This document shows, in pieces, positions 14,231 to 18,753 of a stretch of 18,753 nt of DNA (position 1 is its first letter; each line of letters begins with the position of its first letter). The DNA is taken from positions 1 to 18,753 of the forward strand of contig DASRUQ010000032.1 in NCBI GenBank assembly GCA_035655355.1, read 5' to 3'. Both the position numbers and the translations under genes were made by a program. The notes under the pieces were generated by a model. The model had not been told where the DNA came from and did not search any database. It was given only the letters and a program-made list of their open reading frames with translations. Source of the stretch: 2-12-FULL-43-11 sp035655355 (GTDB lineage: Bacteria; Patescibacteriota; Minisyncoccia; UBA6257; Colwellbacteraceae).

Positions 14231-14681
14231 AACTACCAGAGAAATATCCGCAGGAATAATAATTTATAGAAGGACCAAAGATGGCCCTAAGTTTTTGCTT
14301 CTTTATCATGGCGGAAATTATTGGAATTTCCCTAAAGGGCACATAGAGGGAGAGGAGAAAAGTTTTGAAGCGGCGCTTAGGGAGACAGCCGAAGAAACCG
14401 GCTTAAAGCCAGAAGATTTAAAAATAAGAAACAGATTCAAAGATTATGAGAAATATCATTTTTACAAAGGGAAAAATAAGATATTTAAAGTCGTTATTTT
14501 TTATCTAGCCGAGTCCAGAAAAAAAGAAGTCAAAATCTCGGAAGAACACGGGGGCTATGGTTGGTTTTTATATCGTGACGCTAGGAGGATACTAAAAACG
14601 TATCGTGACAGCGAGTCGGTATTAAAAAAGGCCCACGATTTCATTCGCGGACCTTTACCCCGAGAAGCAGCGGCCGGTTAA
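14223..14681 (+). CDS. NUDIX hydrolase, Ap4A-hydrolase-like
   Basis: The 152-residue protein carries a complete Nudix box at residues 39-61 (GHIEGEEKSFEAALRETAEE, then TGL), preceded by NYWNFPKGH, the form seen in bis(5'-nucleosyl)-tetraphosphatases. The glutamates of REXXEE bind the catalytic Mg2+. Likely substrates are dinucleoside polyphosphates or damaged nucleotides. An N-terminal strand, EISAGIIIYRRTKDGPKFLLL, also fits. It starts 8 nt inside the end of polX and is probably translated from the same mRNA, which fits a nucleotide-pool sanitation role beside a repair polymerase. It is convergent with rplT, 2 nt apart, and no terminator is visible there, so the two transcripts may overlap. 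Confidence 0.92.
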   Translation: MPETTREISAGIIIYRRTKDGPKFLLLYHGGNYWNFPKGHIEGEEKSFEAALRETAEETGLKPEDLKIRNRFKDYEKYHFYKGKNKIFKVVIFYLAESRKKEVKISEEHGGYGWFLYRDARRILKTYRDSESVLKKAHDFIRGPLPREAAAG

Positions 14682-14683
14682 GG

Positions 14684-15028
14684 CTACTTAGCCGCCTCTA
14701 CTACCTTCTTAAAAGTAACTGGGTGGTTCTCGGCTAAATCAGCCAGAGATTTCCTGTCCAGTTTAATATTGGCTTTTTTCAGCATGTTGATGAATTTGCT
14801 GTAGGTCAGGCTCTCGTCACGAACCGCGGCGTTAATCTTAACCTGCCAGACGGATCGGAACTGTCTTTTCTTTTCCTTTCTGCCTCTGAAAGCGTGATCC
14901 CAAGCGTGGAGGAGGGCCTCTTTAGCCGCTCTTTCTTTGGATTTTCTGCCCCACTTAAAACCTTTGGTATGTTTTAAGAGTTTCTCTCTTTTCTTATGGG
15001 CTATTTTACCTCTTTTAACTCTAGGCAT
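14684..15028 (-). CDS. rplT: 50S ribosomal protein L20
   Basis: The 114-residue basic protein begins MPRVKRGKIAHKKREKLLK and continues with KGFKWGRKSKERAAKEAL and RKEKKRQFRSVWQVKINAA, the classic L20 blocks that bind 23S rRNA early in large-subunit assembly. It is the last gene of infC-rpmI-rplT, 4 nt after rpmI. In several bacteria L20 represses this operon by binding its leader; here infC seems to have no leader, so that form of control is unlikely at the operon start. No strong ribosome-binding site precedes it. Confidence 0.97.
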   Translation of the reverse strand: MPRVKRGKIAHKKREKLLKHTKGFKWGRKSKERAAKEALLHAWDHAFRGRKEKKRQFRSVWQVKINAAVRDESLTYSKFINMLKKANIKLDRKSLADLAENHPVTFKKVVEAAK

Positions 15029-15032
15029 ATTT

Positions 15033-15218
15033 TTATTTCTTTTTGTTTAGATAGTGGTTAATTCTTCCAGCATCGGATTTACTGATTTGCAAAGAAGTTC
15101 TTTTACCCTGAATACTTCTGGAATCTTTACCGGCTCTAAAATGGCCCTGGGCCATTTTACGCCTGATTAACTTCCCGTTCTTGGTTACTCTTATTCTTTT
15201 AACTACGCTCTTTTTCAT
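15033..15218 (-). CDS. rpmI: 50S ribosomal protein L35
   Basis: This 61-residue, very basic protein fits L35 by position between infC and rplT and by sequence: KRIRVTKNGKLIRRKMAQGH, KRTSLQISKSDAGRINHYL. The usual MPKMKTHKGAAKRF opening is shortened to MKKSVVKRIRVT. The start codon overlaps the infC stop by one base (TAATG on the coding strand), so translation is coupled. Confidence 0.93.
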   Translation of the reverse strand: MKKSVVKRIRVTKNGKLIRRKMAQGHFRAGKDSRSIQGKRTSLQISKSDAGRINHYLNKKK

Positions 15219-15721
15219 TATTTTTTAACAATCTGTGTTCCGATACCCCTGCCGGCTGGCCTGATATCCTGCGTTATGGTATGGGGAGTGGTTATTAGTG
15301 TCAAGAATTCCTTAAGTTTTCCTCTGGCGAAATCCTGCATACCCTTTTCTCTGCCGCGCAGGGTGAGAAGTATTTCTACCTTGTGTCCGGCGTCCAGAAA
15401 TTTTTGCAGCCTGCCTACTTTAGTCATGAGGTCGTTTTTCGCCTCCCTCATGCTAATCTGAATCTGCTTCATCTCAAGCGTTTTTTGCGCCTGCTTCTGT
15501 TTCTTCAGTTCCTTATTTTTCTCATAGCGGAATTTATCGTAACTGCCTATCTTGGCGACAGGCGGTGTGGCTGTAGGGACTGTAAGTATTAAATCCAATC
15601 CTTTACTGGCCGCGATAGCGAGGGCTTCTCTCGGAGTCATAACCCCTAAGTTGCCGCCATTTTCGTCCACTACTCTGAGAGTCGGGGCTGTTATTTGGTT
15701 GTTTGTTCTGAATTCTTGGAT
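15218..15721 (-). CDS. infC: Translation initiation factor IF-3, start codon ATC, leaderless
   Basis: IF-3 keeps 30S subunits free and checks the start codon. The C-terminal domain and linker are complete (DKFRYEKNKELKKQK, QISMREAKNDLMTKVGRL, TLRGREKGMQDFA). The N-terminal domain needs RTNNQITAPTLRVVDENGGN, which is conserved in the family, yet no ATG, GTG or TTG precedes it in frame: the first is a GTG at 15670, which would remove 17 residues including NNQI. The frame upstream is open only to a TAA at 15748-15746. The best start is ATC at 15721, 6 nt after TATGAT (15728-15733), giving 167 residues and a leaderless mRNA. IF-3 genes are known for AUU/AUC-type starts used in autoregulation. The CTG at 15739 is the alternative but lies upstream of the -10. 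Confidence 0.88.
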   Translation of the reverse strand: MQEFRTNNQITAPTLRVVDENGGNLGVMTPREALAIAASKGLDLILTVPTATPPVAKIGSYDKFRYEKNKELKKQKQAQKTLEMKQIQISMREAKNDLMTKVGRLQKFLDAGHKVEILLTLRGREKGMQDFARGKLKEFLTLITTPHTITQDIRPAGRGIGTQIVKK

Positions 15722-15727
15722 GACGCT

Positions 15728-15756
15728 ATCATAACGCAGAGCCTCTTAAAACGCAA
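15728..15756 (-). promoter_or_regulatory. infC operon promoter (leaderless type)
   Basis: On the minus strand TTGCGT (15751-15756), a 17-bp spacer, then TATGAT (15728-15733, 5/6) and 6 nt to the ATC at 15721. The predicted transcript starts on the ATC. Confidence 0.65.
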
Positions 15757-15814
15757 TAACCGAGGCCTTAATCGGTTTCCGTAAGACTGTGTATTAAAAC
15801 CCTTCCTTAAGAGG
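15742..15814. repeat. Long-range inverted repeat between sod stop and infC promoter
   Basis: CCTCTTAA (15742-15749) is the exact reverse complement of TTAAGAGG (15807-15814). Inside it AACCGA/TCGGTT (about 15757-15776) makes a 6-bp hairpin. The RNA of the sod transcript could fold as a stem closing the region. There is no T-run, so terminator function is weakly supported. Confidence 0.4.
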
Positions 15815-16391
15815 TAAACCTTTCTTCTACAGTAGCCCAATCCACAGCTTTCATAAAGGCTTCAATGTAGTCGGCGCGTTTTAAGCCGTAGTCAATCATA
15901 TAAGCGTGCTCAAAGACATCCAGGGCGAGCAATATTTTTGACCCAGCCAAGTGGCCTAAGTCGTGTTCGTTAATCCACTGGTTAAAAAGTCTCTTCTCAA
16001 TTGGATCGTAGTAAAGAATGGTCCAGCCTATACCCCTCATAGCTCCCGTAGCTCTGAAATCTTTTTCCCAGGCATCCATGGAACCGAATTGTTCGGTGAG
16101 AGCTTTGGACAGCTCTGAGTCGCTCGGTCTAGCGGAGCCGCCTTTAATCATATTGCCGAAATAATATTCGTGGAGGCGGAAGCCGTTCCACTCCCAGCCG
16201 AAGCGGCGCTTCATCTCGGCATATTCCGGTGTGCCGGCTTTGTCGCTGTCAGCTAAGGTTTTTAAATTATCGGAAAGCTTATTAACGTTGGTGACGTAGC
16301 CACCATAGAGGGCGAAGTGATTATTTAGTATGGTGTCGCTGAAGCCGGCAGTACCGAGCAGCCGCGAAAAATCTTGTGGTTGGTATGACAT
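15807..16391 (-). CDS. Fe/Mn-type superoxide dismutase
   Basis: The enzyme converts superoxide to O2 and H2O2. The 194-residue protein has the SOD_Fe/Mn fold with metal ligands H25, H74 (NGFRLHEYYFGN), D158 and H162 (ALDVFEHAYMIDY). The usual N-terminal motif with the second-sphere His and gateway Tyr (HxxxHHxxYV) reads HFALYGGYVTNVNKL, so the second His is absent and the spacing is one shorter. Normally Gly/Gln near GSGW is metal-tuning; here the block is GAMRGIGWTILYYD, and INEHDLGHLAG may supply the second-sphere residue. No signal peptide, so cytoplasmic. Iron versus manganese cannot be decided. TATAAT at 16420-16425 predicts a ~20-nt leader with no ribosome-binding site. Confidence 0.9.
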   Translation of the reverse strand: MSYQPQDFSRLLGTAGFSDTILNNHFALYGGYVTNVNKLSDNLKTLADSDKAGTPEYAEMKRRFGWEWNGFRLHEYYFGNMIKGGSARPSDSELSKALTEQFGSMDAWEKDFRATGAMRGIGWTILYYDPIEKRLFNQWINEHDLGHLAGSKILLALDVFEHAYMIDYGLKRADYIEAFMKAVDWATVEERFTS

Positions 16392-16419
16392 AAGTTTGTT
16401 TTGGTTTTGGACTAAACCA

Positions 16420-16425
16420 ATTATA
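16420..16425 (-). promoter_or_regulatory. -10 element of the superoxide dismutase gene
   Basis: A perfect TATAAT on the minus strand lies 28 nt before the ATG at 16391. Unlike most promoters here it predicts a short leader of about 20 nt, and that leader is purine-poor with no Shine-Dalgarno match. Confidence 0.5.
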
Positions 16426-16460
16426 ACACTAAATACTCTGGCGGAGTCTTGGCGAAGTAG

Positions 16461-16772
16461 TGGAGATGGCGCGAATTGAACGCGCGTCTAAAGATGGTTC
16501 TATAAACCGTCTACGAGCATATCTCCCGAAGGAGCGGCGGCTTTCCCGTTAGTTTAGTGAGGGACTACGGAAACTTGTCCTTCACGAGTCTCCCTTTATA
16601 ACACCGGTGACTGGACTTGGAGACGGCGCCCAGGCCGATGCCTACTTACGCGAATGCGTATGCAGGAGCTGCAACCCTAGAGTCGGCAGTTATAGTTGTT
16701 TTGCCAGATTAACGAGTTAGCGGCTCGGCTCGCAAGTTTAGGGAACGCTCCTTATCGAAGCCTTTCATCCCC
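16461..16772 (-). ncRNA. ssrA: tmRNA (ssrA), 312 nt, no encoded CCA
   Basis: The 5' end GGGGATGAAAGGCTTCGAT pairs with the 3' acceptor CATCTCC, and the 3' end has a T-arm GCGCG-TTCAATTC-GCGCC, the tRNA-like domain of tmRNA. The bases after discriminator A (16461) read CTA, so the CCA end must be added by a nucleotidyltransferase. The tag frame ends in TAA at 16648-16646. After a probable pseudoknot 1 closing at TCTGGC, the best resume codon is GCC at 16687-16685, giving the 13-residue tag ADSRVAAPAYAFA; a GGC at 16705 would give 19 residues. The 5' end lies 14 nt after the smpB stop with no well-placed -10, so it is probably processed from the smpB transcript. Confidence 0.95.
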
Positions 16773-16786
16773 ATATTTTTGCTATC

Positions 16787-17227
16787 TTATTTTCTTTTGG
16801 CCTCTCTTATTTCTCTAATATCAGACCTCTTTTTTAAAAGATCGCGCTTGTCTTTGGCCTTTCTACTGCGCCCTAATCCTATCTCTAATTTGATTAAGTT
16901 GCGCTTAAGATAGACACGAAGTGGGAGAAGTGTCAAGCCAATCTCCTGGGCTTTGCCTAATAAATAACGTATTTCCGAAGCTTTTAGTAACAATTTCCGG
17001 TTGCGGTGGGGGTCGTAGCCTTCGGGAGTGTTCTTGGCCTGATAAGGGGGAATGTCTGTATTTATAAGGTAAGCTTCACCGCCCCGAATGAGGACGTAAG
17101 AGCCGGCAAGATTAATACGCCCGGATTTAACGGCTTTAACTTCAAAGCCCTTCAACTCTATCCCAGCTTCAACTTTCTCCTGGATGTCGTAGTCAAAATA
17201 AGCCCGTTTGTTCTTCGCGATTTCCAT
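16787..17227 (-). CDS. smpB: SsrA-binding protein SmpB
   Basis: SmpB carries tmRNA into stalled ribosomes. The 146-residue protein has the SmpB OB-fold pattern NKRAYFDYDIQEKVEAGIEL, KGFEVKAVKSGRINLAGSYV, DPHRNRKLLL, and the C-terminal basic tail starting at GRSRKAKDKRDLLKKR that reaches the decoding centre. Length is standard. The start is 6 nt after TAAACT (17234-17239), a weak -10 in the same leaderless layout. ssrA lies directly downstream on the same strand, so both partners of the rescue system are made together. It is divergent from argS with 56 bp between the start codons. Confidence 0.97.
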   Translation of the reverse strand: MEIAKNKRAYFDYDIQEKVEAGIELKGFEVKAVKSGRINLAGSYVLIRGGEAYLINTDIPPYQAKNTPEGYDPHRNRKLLLKASEIRYLLGKAQEIGLTLLPLRVYLKRNLIKLEIGLGRSRKAKDKRDLLKKRSDIREIREAKRK

Positions 17228-17233
17228 AGGTTC

Positions 17234-17239
17234 AGTTTA
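17234..17239 (-). promoter_or_regulatory. -10 element of smpB-ssrA
   Basis: TAAACT (4/6) on the minus strand lies 6 nt before the smpB ATG at 17227. The match is weak, but the spacing equals that of the other leaderless starts and no other -10 lies closer. Confidence 0.4.
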
Positions 17240-17248
17240 AATCTTTTT

Positions 17249-17277
17249 TTGAGTTTTGTCCTTCAAAAGGCTAGAAT
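17249..17277 (+). promoter_or_regulatory. argS promoter (leaderless type)
   Basis: TTGAGT (17249-17254), a 17-bp spacer and TAGAAT (17272-17277) are followed by 6 nt and the argS ATG at 17284. The smpB -10 lies at 17234-17239 on the other strand, so the two divergent promoters are packed into ~50 bp. Confidence 0.65.
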
Positions 17278-17283
17278 TAACGC

Positions 17284-18753
17284 ATGTTTTTATCTTCTTT
17301 ACGGGAACTCATTGAGGAAAAATCAGGAGTCAGTGGTTTTAGTCTGGAGGAACCCGAAGTTAAGGTTAGGGGTCATTTGGCCACTAACGCGGCATTTCTG
17401 ATGTCTAAAAAAAGCGGCTTGCCGCCGATGAAGACTGCTGAACTCCTTAGAGAAAGACTTCTTAGGGGGAAAGAAGCGGGACTTTTTAGCAGGATTGAAA
17501 TTGCGGCTCCGGGATTTTTAAATTTTTGGATGTCCGAAGAGGCAGCCGGTCTCACTATCAAAGAAATAATTAAAGCCAAATCCAAGTGGGGTGAGTCTCC
17601 AAAAAAGAAGCAGACAATTATTGTGGAATATTCTTCGCCTAATGTGGCTAAGCCAATGCATGTAGGGCACTTACGCTCCACTATTATCGGCGACGCCTTG
17701 GCTAATATATATGAAGCGTTGGGTTATAAAGTAATTCGCTGGAACTATATCGGTGATTGGGGGACACAGTTCGGCAAATTGACAGCCGCTTACAAACTTT
17801 GGGGTAAAAAGAAAGCAGTTGAAAAGAATCCGATAGACGAGATGTTGAAGCTCTACGTCCGTTTTCACGAAGAAGTTAAGTCTAACCCGGCATTGGGTAA
17901 GATGGCGCAAGAAGAATTCGCTAAGCTGGAGCAAGGCGATAAAGAAAATAAAAAACTCTGGAGCTGGTTTAGGAAAGAGTCCCTTAAAGAATTTAATCGT
18001 CTCTACAAAGACTTTGGGGTTAAATTTGATGTGACTGCTGGCGAAGCTTTCTATGAAAAAGATTTAAGGCCGCTCATAGAAAGGCTTAAGAGTAGAGGTA
18101 TTACCAAAGTTAGCGAAGGCGCTTTAATAGTCCCCCTGGAAACTCACGGGCTGGCCCCGGCTTTGATACAGAAATCCGACGGGGCAACTTTGTACCTGAC
18201 TAGAGACATTGCCAACCTGGAATACCGTTTGGGCAAATATAAGCTCGCTAAAATTTTATATGTGGTAGGCGATGAGCAAGTTCATCATTTCAACCAGCTT
18301 TTCGCGGTTGCTAAAATTTTAGGCTTGGAATCGGTTGGCCTGAAACACGTTAAGTTCGGGATGGTTTTGGGGCCTGACGGCAAAAAGCTTTCCACCCGCG
18401 AAGGCAAAGTAGTTATTTTATACGACCTGATTAATGAAGCGGTAAAACTGGCTTATAAAACAGTGGCGGCTAAAAACTCCAAACTCCCCAAAAAGGAAAA
18501 AGAAAAAGTGGCCAGAGCTGTCGGCATCGGGGCTATTAAATACAACGATCTTTCCCAGAACAGAGCCGGCGATATTGTCTTTAACTGGGACAAGATGCTG
18601 AGCCTCACCGGCAATTCAGCTCCGTATCTCCAATATACTTACGTCAGGTTGAAAAGTATTCTCTCCAAGGCTAAACCCCGGAAACGGGCAGTGTTTCACG
18701 TGAAACATTTGGGAAATGAGGCTGATTTAGCCTTGATAATGAAGCTCTCGCAA
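17284..18753 (+). CDS. argS: Arginyl-tRNA synthetase (3' end cut by window edge)
   Basis: This class I synthetase charges tRNA-Arg. The frame is open from ATG 17284 to the edge, 490 residues of an expected ~550-580. The N-terminal Add-1 region (residues ~1-100, KVRGHLATNAAFLMSKKSG, FLNFWMSE) is followed by the HIGH motif as HVGHL (126-130) in SSPNVAKPMHVGHLRST, GDWGTQFGKL, TLYLTRDIANLEYR, DEQVHHFNQLF and the KMSKS equivalent GKKLSTREGK near 365-374. The anticodon-binding domain begins with NSAPYLQYTYVRLKSIL. The C-terminus lies beyond the window. The start is set by a -10 6 nt upstream. The coding region contains a perfect parS palindrome. A tRNA-Arg(CCG) lies at 6056. Confidence 0.96.
   Translation, partial: MFLSSLRELIEEKSGVSGFSLEEPEVKVRGHLATNAAFLMSKKSGLPPMKTAELLRERLLRGKEAGLFSRIEIAAPGFLNFWMSEEAAGLTIKEIIKAKSKWGESPKKKQTIIVEYSSPNVAKPMHVGHLRSTIIGDALANIYEALGYKVIRWNYIGDWGTQFGKLTAAYKLWGKKKAVEKNPIDEMLKLYVRFHEEVKSNPALGKMAQEEFAKLEQGDKENKKLWSWFRKESLKEFNRLYKDFGVKFDVTAGEAFYEKDLRPLIERLKSRGITKVSEGALIVPLETHGLAPALIQKSDGATLYLTRDIANLEYRLGKYKLAKILYVVGDEQVHHFNQLFAVAKILGLESVGLKHVKFGMVLGPDGKKLSTREGKVVILYDLINEAVKLAYKTVAAKNSKLPKKEKEKVARAVGIGAIKYNDLSQNRAGDIVFNWDKMLSLTGNSAPYLQYTYVRLKSILSKAKPRKRAVFHVKHLGNEADLALIMKLSQ
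18692..18707. other. parS centromere site for ParB (perfect 16-bp palindrome)
   Basis: The sequence TGTTTCACGTGAAACA is a perfect 16-bp palindrome and is identical to the well-known parS consensus of the Bacillus subtilis type. It lies within argS, encoding part of AVFHVKHL. ParB binds such sites, spreads by CTP-dependent sliding and directs origin segregation. parS sites inside coding genes near the origin are common. Confidence 0.88.

Noticed and set aside
15218..15670. infC beginning at GTG 15670 (150 aa)
   Set aside because: It would drop the conserved RTNNQITAPTLRV segment of the IF-3 N-terminal domain; the in-frame ATC at 15721 with a well-spaced -10 explains the data better.
15737..15739. 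CTG as infC start codon
   Set aside because: In frame, but it lies upstream of the predicted -10 (15728-15733) and so would not be in the transcript.
15757..15776. Rho-independent terminator for the superoxide dismutase gene
   Set aside because: The AACCGA/TCGGTT stem is only 6 bp with an 8-nt loop and no T-run follows; recorded only as part of an inverted repeat.
16461..16772. Protein-coding potential or a standard tRNA in this gap
   Set aside because: The paired ends, T-arm and tag frame identify tmRNA; the internal short frames are not genes.
1..18753. CRISPR arrays, insertion sequences, prophage or UGA recoding
   Set aside because: No regularly spaced repeats, transposase or phage genes are visible, and several genes end cleanly at TGA with conserved C-termini.

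Overview
The window looks like a chromosomal segment from a small-genome bacterium of the Candidate Phyla Radiation (Patescibacteria, Parcubacteria-like). The reasons are gene content and gene style: compact genes on both strands, a MurE-type ligase lacking the usual N-terminal domain, a PolX with a variant PHP motif, a membrane-anchored Clp-like ATPase behind a small membrane protein, and no metabolic operons. TGA is used as a stop (clp-like gene, polX, 138-aa ORF), so I see no sign of UGA recoding. This placement is inference; there is no 16S gene here.

Layout. 1-1249 (-): a DksA/TraR-type zinc-finger gene followed by comM, cut by the left edge. 1388-3170 (+): ruvA and a murE-like ligase, closed by a perfect 11-bp hairpin terminator. 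3225-3641 (-): an unrecognised 138-aa gene. 3801-6509 (+): beta-CASP metallo-hydrolase, LOG/SLOG-type protein, EF-Tu-domain-2-like protein, tRNA-Arg(CCG), small membrane protein. 6597-8285 (+): CPA2-type antiporter with an RCK domain. 8297-8956 (-): family-4-like uracil-DNA glycosylase with no cysteine. 8950-14681 (+): membrane protein, Clp-like ATPase, half-size MFS protein, PolX, NUDIX hydrolase. 14684-15721 (-): infC-rpmI-rplT. 15807-16391 (-): Fe/Mn superoxide dismutase. 16461-17227 (-): smpB with ssrA (tmRNA) directly behind it. 17284-18753 (+): argS, cut by the right edge, containing a perfect 16-bp parS palindrome. No gene-free stretch exceeds 160 bp. There is no insertion sequence, CRISPR array or rRNA.

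The strongest cross-cutting signal is leaderless transcription. At eleven genes a -10-like hexamer sits 6-8 nt before the start codon, so the mRNA should begin at or within about two bases of the initiation codon. This corrects several starts: ruvA to 1388, the metallo-hydrolase to 3801, the membrane protein to a GTG at 8950, and infC to a non-canonical ATC at 15721.

Genes that may work together: smpB and tmRNA for ribosome rescue; infC-rpmI-rplT for translation; ruvA, comM, UDG and PolX for DNA repair and recombination; and a putative CPR-specific membrane module of a 123-aa two-helix protein plus a membrane-tethered Clp-like ATPase whose first AAA+ ring and both pore loops look degenerate. 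That module is the best candidate here for an undescribed system.
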